Shown here: positions 5,695-14,074 of the stretch, piece by piece
Layout of the letters: each line of letters opens with the position of its first letter
Position numbering within the stretch: position 1 is the first letter of the stretch
Source: a virus
Reading direction: 5' to 3' (one strand)
DNA: 27,761 bases
IMG/VR virus record: IMGVR_UViG_3300042294_000282
Coordinates: 1 to 27,761 of that record
Translations under genes and position numbers: made by a program
The notes under the pieces: model-generated
The model's database searches: none
The model's input: the letters and a program-made list of their open reading frames with translations, nothing else
Told to the model about the DNA's origin: nothing

Positions 5695-7671
5695 TTATAC
5701 GACAGTTCTCGCAACGACTTGGACAATACCGCCAAAGCCTGAGAAGTTACGGTTGGGTGGAGTTGAGCGAATAAAAGTTATCTGCTCTATCACCGCTTCA
5801 ATAGGCTCTCCGCCTGCGGTGAAATCTTGAATAACAACGGTTTCGCCTACGCCTTCAACCGCTTCTAACGCACTTAATCTTTGTCTTGCATAACCTTCGT
5901 AACCCAATAGGTTACCAAGTTTATCGGTTTCTCTATCAAAACAGAATAAAGGAATTTGAATAACGCGAGCGCGGGTAGGAGTAGGAAGCGCTTTAGCAGA
6001 ATAACCATAAATAACAGCGCCAGTAGTGGCATCAGAAGTGTTGCGGTAAAGGGTGAAACGGAAGGAAGCATCTGTTGAAACTTCCGGAAATACAACCGCA
6101 AGGTCATAGTCGTATTGTTCGGTTGCACCTTCTGCAACAGTAGTAAGCGTATCAAAAGAAGTTTCTTTAACTCTTGCAATTTCAATGTTTCCTTTTAATT
6201 CATCAGGTGTACGCAAACGAAGTCGCTTCCACGCTTTATTTTCTAAAGTATCAAAACGGATTAGTCCAGTAGTAAATGAACCTGACTCAACAAGGTCGGT
6301 AGCATGTTCAACCCAAAGACCTGAGCCTTCAACGGTAAATGCTTTGCGACCATTATCAAAAGTTGCAACAGAGTGTATGTCCCCAGTAACGCTAGTTGCA
6401 ACTAAGTCTGTTGCATAGGCATAGCCATTATTAGCCAATGGCGCACCAAGATTGATGCGGATTAAACCTGATTGACCACCAATGCCTGCGTTTACGCCAC
6501 ACCAAATAAATGAATTGCGAGCAGTAAATCCATAAATACCACCGCTTGCTTCAAATACAAGTGGACCATAAGTAACATTGCCATCACTATCAACAACAGC
6601 AACACGCACACCACGGCTAGTTCCAAGCATTAAATAAGAACCAAGGTAGCCATACATCTGTTCTAACTGTTCACTCTTTGGCAAAAGAATTACACGAACC
6701 ATTGTGGATAAAGCACCTGTATTATCTACGGTAATCTTAAATGCAGAACCTTCATCACCTGAGTATCCGCCAACATAAATAGCGTTAGACGACTCAGTTA
6801 CAGCAGTAAAAGTAAAACCGGAAGGTAGTGTTGTTGAACCATTGATAGCGGTTAAAGTGCTAAAGTTAATTGATGAGCCAGTATTTTTAGCAATAGAGTA
6901 AGCCTGAGTTCCGCCGTTAACATCAGAATAGGCAATAATAAAACGACTCTTAACATAGTTAATTGCAACCTTGCCAGTAGCAGCGTTAGTTGAATTGATA
7001 GCATAATCTTGATGTAGCGCTGGGCTAGTATCATCAAATGAATAACGGAAAACTTTAGTTGGTGTAACAACCATAAGGTCATTACCACCCATACATGCAG
7101 CCAAAATGATTTCAGTAATTGCAGTATTGTTTGCAATAGTAGTTTCACTACCAGTTGTAGAAATCCTTAGAATACGAACAGTATCTGATGCTGACTGGTT
7201 AACTTGGATAAGAAAGTCTGCACCGTTAATAGTTGTAGAAAAAACAAATGACTTAGCAGTTGTTGCTTCTTGAAGTGTAGTTTTCTTTAGAAGTTTAATT
7301 TCTCCAGTATTCCAAGGGTCAATACCCTCACCAGTCTTGTAACGAAACTTAGTTTGGTCAGGGTCGCCTTCAAGTGGTTCCTGATAGTTAATTCCTTGAC
7401 CTAGATGCAAGGATGACTGTGACCTAATCCAGTAACCTGAACCAGCAAGTGACTGCTCACCGGGGTCACGCTCTTGGTCAACGCGTTGAGTACGAAACTC
7501 TGCGGTCTGTCGGCGGTAAGGTGTAGCATCCGTTACGCCAAGGATAAAAGGCAAGCCTGCAATAGCCACATCAAAAGCATTACCAGTAATCTCATAGTAT
7601 TGAGATACGGAACCCGATAAGTCAATCTGCGGGCGTTCGGTAATGTGGGGCGCACGGCTAGTTATTGCCAT
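5695..7671 (-). CDS. Large beta-rich tail protein, nozzle or minor tail candidate
   Basis: This 658-residue protein consists mostly of short beta strands and turns, with repeated Gly- and Ser/Thr-rich blades through residues 130-480 that look like a beta-propeller. It lies between the fibre/adhesin genes and the lysis block. In short-tailed phages that position often holds the tail nozzle (tail tubular protein B-like) or a minor tail protein, and the size fits. No enzymatic motif is visible. The N-terminus (SRAPHITERPQID) has no signal. An AAGGAAG ribosome site lies seven bases before the ATG at 7671. The upstream gene ends with its own terminator, so this gene may have a separate promoter in the 69-base gap. 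Structural class is likely; the exact role is inferred. Confidence 0.65.
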   Translation of the reverse strand: MAITSRAPHITERPQIDLSGSVSQYYEITGNAFDVAIAGLPFILGVTDATPYRRQTAEFRTQRVDQERDPGEQSLAGSGYWIRSQSSLHLGQGINYQEPLEGDPDQTKFRYKTGEGIDPWNTGEIKLLKKTTLQEATTAKSFVFSTTINGADFLIQVNQSASDTVRILRISTTGSETTIANNTAITEIILAACMGGNDLMVVTPTKVFRYSFDDTSPALHQDYAINSTNAATGKVAINYVKSRFIIAYSDVNGGTQAYSIAKNTGSSINFSTLTAINGSTTLPSGFTFTAVTESSNAIYVGGYSGDEGSAFKITVDNTGALSTMVRVILLPKSEQLEQMYGYLGSYLMLGTSRGVRVAVVDSDGNVTYGPLVFEASGGIYGFTARNSFIWCGVNAGIGGQSGLIRINLGAPLANNGYAYATDLVATSVTGDIHSVATFDNGRKAFTVEGSGLWVEHATDLVESGSFTTGLIRFDTLENKAWKRLRLRTPDELKGNIEIARVKETSFDTLTTVAEGATEQYDYDLAVVFPEVSTDASFRFTLYRNTSDATTGAVIYGYSAKALPTPTRARVIQIPLFCFDRETDKLGNLLGYEGYARQRLSALEAVEGVGETVVIQDFTAGGEPIEAVIEQITFIRSTPPNRNFSGFGGIVQVVARTVV

Positions 7672-7698
7672 TTAAACACTTCCTTTACTGGGTTCGCC

Positions 7699-7731
7699 AA
7701 AAAATAAATGAGCAGTTTAAACACATGCTCA
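7699..7731 (-). terminator. Intrinsic terminator with GTTTAAAC in the loop
   Basis: Read on the minus strand, TGAGCA and TGCTCA form a six-base stem (7709-7714 with 7726-7731) followed by a T-rich tail (7699-7708). The 11-base loop contains the octamer GTTTAAAC at 7715-7722. It lies just after the stop of the 124-residue gene and before the 658-residue gene. Confidence 0.65.
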
Positions 7732-7740
7732 GGTGTTTTG

Positions 7741-8115
7741 TTAAACAGAAGGTAGTTCTATTTTAATCCACTCTTTGTTTATTTCAGACCATTGCCATAC
7801 ATAACCTTCACCATTATTGGGTTTAACAACTGGCGCTTCCCATTTGTAAGTTGTGTAATTTAATTTCCAAGATGGGTATGGTTGTGGTGCAATAAATACA
7901 TCAAAGTCTTGGTCGTATTTGTATCCAATTCCTGCGTAATTTGCACGGATGTTTCCATTGTATGAAGTTTGTTTCCAAATTCCACCAAGTAGTGATTGGC
8001 AAAAAGCAATGCCTTTAGCCTCTGACTCAACTCCATTTTCTAATAACTCGCTATTGTTTACAACAATAACTTGTGTAACTATGTTATTTTCATCTAGTTG
8101 TGCAAAATGTGCCAT
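7741..8115 (-). CDS. Conserved fibre-associated protein
   Basis: This 124-residue protein begins MAHFAQLDENNIVTQVIVV, a start I recall from many small proteins encoded beside tail fibres in aquatic phages. The middle is rich in Tyr, Trp and Asn (SYNGNIRANYAGIGY), and the end has a tryptophan-rich YVWQWSEINKEW. Possible roles are fibre assembly helper or fibre tip subunit; the sequence alone does not decide. A strong AAGGAGAT ribosome site lies upstream of the ATG at 8115. It directly follows the glycine-rich adhesin and is followed by a terminator, so it closes this transcription unit. Confidence 0.75.
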   Translation of the reverse strand: MAHFAQLDENNIVTQVIVVNNSELLENGVESEAKGIAFCQSLLGGIWKQTSYNGNIRANYAGIGYKYDQDFDVFIAPQPYPSWKLNYTTYKWEAPVVKPNNGEGYVWQWSEINKEWIKIELPSV

Positions 8116-8124
8116 GTTATCTCC

Positions 8125-9801
8125 TTAGAAAGTAATTGAGCCTGTGCCAGTAAAGCGATAGTAATTAAACCCGCCTGAACTGGATGTTGTTGGAGAACCA
8201 GTTGTTGCTGTGGCTGCTGTTGCAGATTTAATAATACAAATTCCGCTTCCACCTTGTCCGCCGGGACCGTCACCGTGCGCACCGGAACCACCGCCACCGC
8301 CAGTATTTGCACCACCAGCACCGCCGGGTACGGATGCGCTACCGTTACCACCACCACTTCCCGGAGTTGCACCTGTGTTAATAGATGAACCACCACCAGC
8401 ACCGCCTGAGTTAGCAGAAGCACCACCACCGCCACCACCTAGACCACCAGCACCGCCGGGGTTACCACTAGTATAAGCGCTACCGCCACCGCCACCTGCC
8501 CAGTACCAGTTATTGCCATCAAAGTTTATCTGTATGCCATTTCCACCAGCACCGCCTGAACTGGTATTAGAACTGGGCGTTGTTCCATTTTGATTTGAAC
8601 CAGCACCGCCACCGCCCGGATAGTTATTACCAGTACCGCCACCATCACCACCTTTAAATCCAGCATAAACATTTCCAGTTATTCCCGAAGGGAAAGTAGG
8701 TGCAGTTCCAGTTTTTCCGGTCGTACCGCCGGTATTAGCATTATCAGATGCACCACCACCACCATTTGCCCCAGCAGGTGTATTGGTAATTTGAGTACTG
8801 GTTGAATTTCTAGAAATACCAGAACCACCACCAGTACAAGTTATACCTTGAAATACTGTTGATACACCCTGTGTTCCGGGTGCGCCTGCATCAATTCCTG
8901 TTGTACCGCCACCACCAATAGTTATTGTATGAGCAGTACCACCCGCAACATTAAATGAATTTGTTTTCATTACTGCGCCACCGCCACCGCCACCTGCTAG
9001 AACCCAAGCACCCGGTCCACCACCGCCAACTAAAAAGGCTTCTATTGAAACAAAAGTAGGTACTGTTATTGAATTTGTAGCAGTAGATGGTGCAGAAGTT
9101 CCATTAGCGTTAGTTGCCGTAACCTTAAATGTGTATGAATTTCCTGAAGTCAAAGCAGTAGCCCCAGTAAAAACATAGGAAGTAGAACTTGTTGTTGCAG
9201 CAGTTCTTGATGTTTGAGCAGTTGTTCCATTTAAGTAAGGAGTAATAGTAATAGCAGTAAGATTTTTACCGCCATTGTTTCCATTTGTCCAAGTTACTGT
9301 TACATCAGTAGATGTGCTAGATGTAGTAGCAGTTCCAATAGTTCTTACTTCGGGTAGAGTTGTTGGAGTTATTGCTGCTTGATTTGGAGTGTTAACAGTA
9401 GTTCCAAAGTTATTCTGACCATTACCATAAACTTCATAAGAAGTTCCGGGGGTTAAACCAGTAATTGTTACCGTTGTGCCTGAACTATTTGCAGCACCAC
9501 CGCCTGAAACAGTAAAAGCATTGTATTGAGATGGTGTTCCACCACCGCTACCTGCTTGAAAAACTACTGCAAGTTTTCCAGCAGTAGATGTGTAAGCATC
9601 ACCAGTAGATGCATCTGTTACAGAAATAATCTGTGGAGTAGATGGTGGTGCAGATACTGCAACCCAAACAGTTCCATTCCAAATTTCAAGAATTTCTAGT
9701 TGCCCATTGTAATAGGTATCACCAATTACTGGGTTAGTTGGTCTAGCAGCAGTATTACCTGATGGTATGCCAAGTTTAGAGGGGTATTGTTGGAAGGTCA
9801 T
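8125..9801 (-). CDS. Fn3 and polyglycine-rich adhesin (receptor-binding candidate)
   Basis: This 558-residue protein has three parts. An N-terminal attachment module (1-55) contains IGDTYYNGQ and IWNGTVWV, common at fibre joints. Two fibronectin-III-like beta domains follow (about 56-150 and 152-247), with GLTPGTSYEVY-type signatures. The rest (about 258-535) is a long glycine-rich region with many runs of four to six glycines, spaced by Ser, Asn, Thr and Ala. Such regions in phage adhesins can fold as packed polyglycine-II helices whose loops bind receptors. This is the best host-recognition candidate in the window. The gene overlaps the end of the 104-residue gene upstream by one base. Confidence 0.82.
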   Translation of the reverse strand: MTFQQYPSKLGIPSGNTAARPTNPVIGDTYYNGQLEILEIWNGTVWVAVSAPPSTPQIISVTDASTGDAYTSTAGKLAVVFQAGSGGGTPSQYNAFTVSGGGAANSSGTTVTITGLTPGTSYEVYGNGQNNFGTTVNTPNQAAITPTTLPEVRTIGTATTSSTSTDVTVTWTNGNNGGKNLTAITITPYLNGTTAQTSRTAATTSSTSYVFTGATALTSGNSYTFKVTATNANGTSAPSTATNSITVPTFVSIEAFLVGGGGPGAWVLAGGGGGGAVMKTNSFNVAGGTAHTITIGGGGTTGIDAGAPGTQGVSTVFQGITCTGGGSGISRNSTSTQITNTPAGANGGGGASDNANTGGTTGKTGTAPTFPSGITGNVYAGFKGGDGGGTGNNYPGGGGAGSNQNGTTPSSNTSSGGAGGNGIQINFDGNNWYWAGGGGGSAYTSGNPGGAGGLGGGGGGASANSGGAGGGSSINTGATPGSGGGNGSASVPGGAGGANTGGGGGSGAHGDGPGGQGGSGICIIKSATAATATTGSPTTSSSGGFNYYRFTGTGSITF

Positions 9802-10115
9802 TAGTTAATCTCCACTCCGCTAATGTGAATTGTTACAGCAGAAGTTGAAGCAAAACCAGTAATGGTCTTTGCTGGGTTGTTAGCAGGGATAACTTGTTTA
9901 AGGTCAAACCCAATTAAAGTGTTAGCAGCGATTGAAACCGCTGGAACAATTACCACACCATCAATAGCAACAGTTGCAGTTGATGCGCTTGTAGCAGCAT
10001 TAGCCAACACAATGTTGGTAACGATTGCTAGCGTAGATGTGTTTGGTGCTGTGTAGAGAGTTGTACTTGAAGTGGCTGCTGCCGTTCTAGCAAGTACTTT
10101 AGTTGTTGTAGCCAT
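9801..10115 (-). CDS. Small beta-sandwich-like structural protein
   Basis: This 104-residue protein is rich in Ala, Thr, Ser and Val, with alternating hydrophobic residues that predict a single beta-sandwich. It has no charged catalytic residues, signal or membrane segment. Similar small proteins sit between fibre genes in phages and may decorate the fibre or the tail. It lies 15 bases after the tail-fibre gene and overlaps the adhesin start by one base, so it is almost surely co-expressed with them. Confidence 0.7.
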   Translation of the reverse strand: MATTTKVLARTAAATSSTTLYTAPNTSTLAIVTNIVLANAATSASTATVAIDGVVIVPAVSIAANTLIGFDLKQVIPANNPAKTITGFASTSAVTIHISGVEIN

Positions 10116-10130
10116 TAGTTACTACCTTCC

Positions 10131-11945
10131 TTAGTACGCACCCATGATGCCCATGAGTGTATTGTCTATTTCTTTTGAGTTTGCATCTAGTGATGCGTAT
10201 GTTGCTGATACTAACTTTGTAAAACCTTCAAGGGTTGTAATGGTAGTACCTGATGCAATAAGCGTGCTACCAAGAGTAGGTGCTGAGTAAGCGCTGGCTG
10301 AGTTAATAGCAACCCATGCAGAGCCTGACCATACCGACATAATTCCAGTAGATGAGTTGAAATAAAGCGCACCAGTAATAAGTGCATCACCATCATTATC
10401 TAATGTAGGCGCTGAACCCTTAGCACCAAGATAACGGTCATCAAAGTTATCATAAGTTGTTGCAGCACTTGATGCTGATGTAGCAGCAGCGCTTGCGCTA
10501 TTTGCAGCACTTGTTGCACTTGTTGCTGCGCTGGTTGCAGAAGTAGCAGCAGCCTGAGCATGATACTTTGCTGAGTATTCGCCACCTGCTACTGGACCGC
10601 TAGTTAATGTAGCCCAATCATTTGCAAGAACTGCGCTAGCAGAAGCACTATTAGCAGAGTTAGCAGAAGCGGTTGCAGATGAAGCAGAACTTGTTGCACT
10701 TGTCGCAGCAGCAGTTGCACTTGATGCAGCAGCCGTTGCTGAGTTAGCAGCACTTGTAGCACTTGTGGCTGCTGCGGTTGCGCTGTTTGAAGCAGATGTA
10801 GCGCTAGTTACGGCAGCACTTGCGGAGTCAGAAGCACTTGATGCGCTAGTAGCAGCAGCACTTGCTGAGTTAGAAGCGCTTGTTGCAGATGTTGCAGCAG
10901 CGCTAGCAGAGTTTGCTGCGCTTGTAGCACTTGTTGCAGCAGCAGTAGCGCTAGCAGCAGCGGAAGTTGTGCTTCCAAAAACATCATCAATGTAAGCCTT
11001 AGTTGTTGCATCTGTTGATGCCGTAGGAGTTCCAAGACCAGTAATTTTGTTTGAACCCATAGCAATAGCACCAGTCATAGTGCCACCACTTAGGGATAGT
11101 TTGGCTGCTAGAGCATTGGTCATTGTTGTTGCATAGTTAGGGTCATCACCCAAAGCAGCAGCAAGTTCATTAAGAGTATCTAGCGTTCCCGGTGCTGAGT
11201 CAACAAGGTTGGCAACTTGTGTATCTACATAAGCCTTAGTTGCAGCATCTGAGTTAGCAGATGGTGTTGCAAGTCCAGTTACTTTAAATCCACCAGCAGC
11301 AAGGTCAGTTCCAAGAGTTCCTGATGCAATGGTAGATGATGTAACGGTTCCTGATGTAAAAGTAGTGCTACGGATAGTAGATGAAGTAATAGTTGCTGAT
11401 GTAATTGTAGCGCTTGTAATAGTACCGCTAGAGAAAGTACCGCCAGTAAATGTTGCAGCGCTAGAAGTTACAGTTCCTGAAAGAGTTTTATTGCTAAGGG
11501 TTTGAGCCTTTGCAGTACCGACTACTGAACCATCACCTGAACCAAGACCGTGAACATGTGTTTCAATGTTAGTCATAATGGCTGAGTCAGCATCATAACC
11601 ACGGGCAGCAATGTGAGTCTGTAATTCACGGAAGTCACGGGCAGATACAGCATGGCGAACTGTTGCACCAGCAGAGTGTGCTACTGCCTGAGTGCTATCT
11701 TGACCACGGGTAACAGTAAGAGTTGTACCAGTACCAGCGGTAACTGTGATTACTTCCTCTTTGTTTGTATCGGGATTAACAAGAAGGGTATAAGGGAAAG
11801 AAGCAGCAAATCCGCTAGTAGAAGCGACAACAAATGAAGTGTAACTATCGCCCTGTGAAGCCGAAGGGATAGCAGCACTAAGCGTTGTTTCTACCGCTGT
11901 TGCTGAATAGTACCGTTTTGGTGAGCCTGCATCTCCTGCTGCCAT
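10131..11945 (-). CDS. Tail fibre protein with Ala/Ser/Thr repeats
   Basis: This is a 604-residue fibre. Residues 20-110 form a small beta module ending in VTRGQDSTQAVAHSAGA and SARDFRELQTH, a typical fibre attachment end. Residues 150-212 repeat TITSAT-like pentads, suggesting a beta-helix. Two copies of a KVTGLATP...DAATKAYVD motif follow at about 220-241 and 300-321. A long Ala/Ser/Thr stretch (326-438, again 465-497) with heptad-like spacing probably makes a helical coiled shaft. Residues 505-550 hold a common phage cap motif (NDGDALITGALYFN, WSGSAWV). It binds the tail and displays the distal tip. The gene is followed by the small beta protein and the adhesin. Confidence 0.85.
   Translation of the reverse strand: MAAGDAGSPKRYYSATAVETTLSAAIPSASQGDSYTSFVVASTSGFAASFPYTLLVNPDTNKEEVITVTAGTGTTLTVTRGQDSTQAVAHSAGATVRHAVSARDFRELQTHIAARGYDADSAIMTNIETHVHGLGSGDGSVVGTAKAQTLSNKTLSGTVTSSAATFTGGTFSSGTITSATITSATITSSTIRSTTFTSGTVTSSTIASGTLGTDLAAGGFKVTGLATPSANSDAATKAYVDTQVANLVDSAPGTLDTLNELAAALGDDPNYATTMTNALAAKLSLSGGTMTGAIAMGSNKITGLGTPTASTDATTKAYIDDVFGSTTSAAASATAAATSATSAANSASAAATSATSASNSASAAATSASSASDSASAAVTSATSASNSATAAATSATSAANSATAAASSATAAATSATSSASSATASANSANSASASAVLANDWATLTSGPVAGGEYSAKYHAQAAATSATSAATSATSAANSASAAATSASSAATTYDNFDDRYLGAKGSAPTLDNDGDALITGALYFNSSTGIMSVWSGSAWVAINSASAYSAPTLGSTLIASGTTITTLEGFTKLVSATYASLDANSKEIDNTLMGIMGAY
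10632..10970 (-). repeat. Degenerate tandem repeat encoding Ala/Ser/Thr heptads
   Basis: Inside the fibre gene, DNA units of about 42 bases (14 residues, of the kind SATSASNSASAAAT) repeat with variation. A shorter block recurs at about 10455-10553. Repeats of this kind can change copy number by recombination and so change fibre length. Confidence 0.75.
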
Positions 11946-11953
11946 TTATTTAC

Positions 11954-12859
11954 CTACCTCTGATAGTGACTGCGGACTGGGAATTGTCTGCGTTGATTTT
12001 CTGCACACTCGTTTAAACGCTGTTGGTAGATACCAAACAAGAAGCGTGATGCAGTTTCGCCTGAACGAGCAGTTTGTTGTGAGTCAAGCAAGTCTGCTGC
12101 TGCGTGTTGCGGACCAAGGCGAGAAGGGTCTAAGAACGAAATCATCCTAAAGGCTGCGCCATAAATGATTACATCCTCAGCGTATGACGGCAAACCAGTA
12201 ACTGTAACAAAGTCATCTGCTGCTGCCGACAATAGTGTTGGGCGCTTTGAATAAACAACATTGACTTTGCGCCCCGGAACAATAGGAGAGTAAACGCTAA
12301 TACTCTTTCCTAGGTTACCGCCTGTGCCAAATGTTGTTGGGTTAGCCAATCGGTCTAGTTGCCATGCACGAACTGGAAGCCACTCGTTGCTTGGACCTAT
12401 GACTGAGTGAGTAAGGTTTAAAATGTTTTCTGCTTCATCAGGTAAATCATAAGTTGTCTTAGCAGCAACAAAACTAAACTCTGTTTGACCTACGCCAAAG
12501 ATGGCTGGGTAAACAGCATTGATAGTATCGTTGATGGCACGCTTAATTTCATTGCGTGGGAACAATGGTGAAACAGTTACTCTATCGTTAGCAGCATGAG
12601 TAGCAGCGGTAGTACCGCGTTGTCCACGACCCCAAGGGGCTAGTGTTAATGTGCTTGATGCTGGGTTAACGGTGTTTACATACATCATTTCGTCACCTAC
12701 TTGTATGTAACCACGACCAATTACTGATGTATCAAACACAGTAATAGAAGTTGTAGATGTGGTTGCGCTGGTTGTTAGCCATGTGCTGGCTTCGGAGTTA
12801 ACCGTGTAGCCATGCAGTAGCGTATCAACACGCTCAGTTAATTGGTCAAATGTACTCAT
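11954..12859 (-). CDS. Tail adaptor/tubular-A-like protein candidate
   Basis: This 301-residue protein has an N-terminal helix, then a small beta module (about 25-105) with GYIQVGDEMMYV and WGRGQRGTTAATHAANDRV, then a mixed body with a helical C-terminus. In short-tailed phages a protein of this size between capsid and fibre genes is often the adaptor that joins portal and tail. The module resembles the one in the fibre (residues 30-95), so it may be a docking unit. It overlaps the upstream 88-residue gene by four bases. No enzyme motif is visible. One GTTTAAAC octamer encodes Arg-Leu-Asn near the C-terminus. Confidence 0.6.
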   Translation of the reverse strand: MSTFDQLTERVDTLLHGYTVNSEASTWLTTSATTSTTSITVFDTSVIGRGYIQVGDEMMYVNTVNPASSTLTLAPWGRGQRGTTAATHAANDRVTVSPLFPRNEIKRAINDTINAVYPAIFGVGQTEFSFVAAKTTYDLPDEAENILNLTHSVIGPSNEWLPVRAWQLDRLANPTTFGTGGNLGKSISVYSPIVPGRKVNVVYSKRPTLLSAAADDFVTVTGLPSYAEDVIIYGAAFRMISFLDPSRLGPQHAAADLLDSQQTARSGETASRFLFGIYQQRLNECAENQRRQFPVRSHYQR

Positions 12860-13122
12860 AGGTCAATAGCCCTCAATGCTTCTACGGCAGACTTTCCAGT
12901 TGTACTAGCAAGTTCATTACAAATTGCGTTTAAACCTTTGTAGTCATTAGGTTGTCGGGATGTACTAGCCTTGTAATTAAGAGCAGCAATAAGACCTAAG
13001 CCTGTTGTTCCTGCATAGGCATTGGCAGCACCTTGTGGTGCTTTGTAAGATGCCACGCTAGTAATACCTGCAAGGCGATTAAGTTCACCTGTTAATGTGC
13101 TTCCTGCTGTTCCTAGTGCCAT
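12856..13122 (-). CDS. Conserved small hypothetical protein
   Basis: This 88-residue, Ala/Gly/Leu-rich helical protein has no recognised domain. It contains the segment KGLNAICNELASTTGKSAVEAL. Its start overlaps the stop of the basic 52-residue gene as TAATG, and it overlaps the adaptor candidate by four bases. The position suggests a minor virion or connector protein. One GTTTAAAC octamer encodes Gly-Leu-Asn. Confidence 0.65.
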   Translation of the reverse strand: MALGTAGSTLTGELNRLAGITSVASYKAPQGAANAYAGTTGLGLIAALNYKASTSRQPNDYKGLNAICNELASTTGKSAVEALRAIDL

Positions 13123-13280
13123 TACTTAGCCTTTCTTTTTGCTGCTGCGTTATCTACTAAGTTTGGATAAGGGCGACCAGCCTTCTTAGCCATAGCCTTA
13201 GCCTTGGCTTTTTGTGCTGGTGTTAAAGGTGTAGATTTTTTATTAGGGTTCTTTGTATCCCAAAATGCTTTCTTTTTCAC
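13122..13280 (-). CDS. Small Lys/Ala-rich basic protein
   Basis: This gene encodes 52 residues, of which 14 are Lys and 2 are Arg. It reads VKKKAFWDTKNPNKKSTPL and then an Ala/Lys helix with KAKAKAMAKKAGRPYPN. Two GTG codons (13283 and 13280) could start it; I prefer 13280 because AAGGTG lies five bases upstream. It overlaps the previous stop and couples through TAATG to the next gene. The composition fits a nucleic-acid-binding or packaged protein. No family is recognised. Confidence 0.7.
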   Translation of the reverse strand: MKKKAFWDTKNPNKKSTPLTPAQKAKAKAMAKKAGRPYPNLVDNAAAKRKAK

Positions 13281-13558
13281 CACTTCACCTTGTCTGCCCA
13301 GTATGCTGCGGACATTTTGCCTTTGGCAATGTTCTTAGCATGACGAGCCTTGAAGGATGCTTGGCGTGCAGTTGGTTGTCTATCACCAGTCACGCCTTGC
13401 TGTCCGAAACGAATTGTCTTTACTTGTGAGCCATCTTTAGCCACAACAACATGCGACTTAGTAGGATGACTTGGAGTGCGCTTGGGTTTGTTAAAGCCTG
13501 ATACGCCTGCTCTTGCTAATCTAGGGTCGCGTTTGCTTTTGTTTTCCATACTCTCCAT
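13277..13558 (-). CDS. Conserved basic phage protein of unknown function
   Basis: This protein has 93 residues from the ATG at 13558; an in-frame ATG at 13549 gives 90 and is equally possible. The order RDPRLARAGVSGFNKPKRTP, KSHVVVAKDG, IRFGQQG and a C-terminal FKARHAKNIAKGKMSAAYWA resembles a small protein I recall as widely conserved in aquatic phages, always with this closing segment. The function is not known to me. The charge is strongly positive. It shares 38 bases with the end of the 49-residue gene upstream, and a GTG-started gene begins at its stop. Confidence 0.78.
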   Translation of the reverse strand: MESMENKSKRDPRLARAGVSGFNKPKRTPSHPTKSHVVVAKDGSQVKTIRFGQQGVTGDRQPTARQASFKARHAKNIAKGKMSAAYWADKVKW

Positions 13559-13670
13559 ACTTTCCTAAGACAGATTTAATCCTGCCGTCTTTCCTAAGTA
13601 TTACTACCATCCCATCTTTAATTTGAGTTTTATTAAATTTGTGATGGTTCTTGCGCTTGCCTGACGACAT
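13521..13670 (-). CDS. Small basic protein, overlapped at its 3' end
   Basis: This gene encodes 49 residues with a basic N-terminus (SSGKRKNHHKFNKTQ) and a short strand-rich core, GMVVILRKDGRIKSVLG. The ATG at 13670 overlaps the TAA of the preceding gene as TAATG. The last 38 bases double as the start of the 93-residue gene in another frame. No family is recognised. The coupling and the similar charge of its neighbours support it as a real gene. Confidence 0.62.
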   Translation of the reverse strand: MSSGKRKNHHKFNKTQIKDGMVVILRKDGRIKSVLGKYGEYGKQKQTRP

Positions 13671-13903
13671 TATCTTGGCTTTAGCATGCCCGGCTTTGGC
13701 TTTGACTTACCTGTTTTAACCATGTCTTTAACATAATTAGGGTTACCTGCGCCACCAATTTTTGATTTTGGTTTTGCTGCTGCTGACTTGTTCATCTTAG
13801 TCATGCTTGCAGATGGCTTAGCAGGCATTGCTGTTTTCTTTGCTGCTGGCTTAGATGTTGCTGTGCCAGTAATTTTTACTTTCTTTTGTCCGTACATTGG
13901 CAT
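13670..13903 (-). CDS. Lys/Pro/Ala-rich basic protein
   Basis: This 77-residue, low-complexity, strongly basic protein has stretches such as KPAAKKTAMPAKPSASMTK and KSKPKPGMLKPR. It is probably disordered and looks like a histone-tail-like nucleic acid binder, but no fold can be assigned. It starts four bases after the stop of the DUF6496-like gene and joins the next gene as TAATG. It is one of six consecutive tiny genes. Confidence 0.7.
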   Translation of the reverse strand: MPMYGQKKVKITGTATSKPAAKKTAMPAKPSASMTKMNKSAAAKPKSKIGGAGNPNYVKDMVKTGKSKPKPGMLKPR

Positions 13904-13906
13904 TAG

Positions 13907-14074
13907 TTATTTCCCCTTTTTTTTAGATTTACCCGCTACCGATAAAGCAATAGCAACGGCTTGTTTACGATTTTTTACAACTGCTGCTTTCTTAGGACCT
14001 TTTGGGTCTTTTCCACTATGTAGGGTTCCGCGTTTAAACTCACCCATTACCTTTTGAACTTTGTTCTTAGGCAT
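13907..14074 (-). CDS. DUF6496-like small basic protein
   Basis: This 55-residue protein reads KVMGEFKRGTLHSGK, then VKNRKQAVAIALSVAGKSKKK. This order (EFK-GTL-HSGK and K-RKQA-AIALS-AGK) matches the small DUF6496-type proteins as I remember them, common in phages and bacteria and of unknown function. The ATG at 14074 overlaps the preceding TAA. The gene contains one GTTTAAAC octamer encoding Phe-Lys, and an A-rich run near its 3' end. Confidence 0.8.
   Translation of the reverse strand: MPKNKVQKVMGEFKRGTLHSGKDPKGPKKAAVVKNRKQAVAIALSVAGKSKKKGK

Noticed and set aside
5874-6185. Leu/Phe-rich minus-strand frame inside the 658-residue tail gene
   Set aside because: It looks like a membrane protein only because it reads the beta-rich gene in another frame; no ribosome site.
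8210-8476. Plus-strand proline-rich frame opposite the polyglycine region
   Set aside because: Pro runs are the reverse complement of Gly codons; no start signal or context.
10632-10970. CRISPR-like or mobile repeat in the fibre gene
   Set aside because: The repeats stay in frame and encode a heptad shaft; there are no spacers of constant length.
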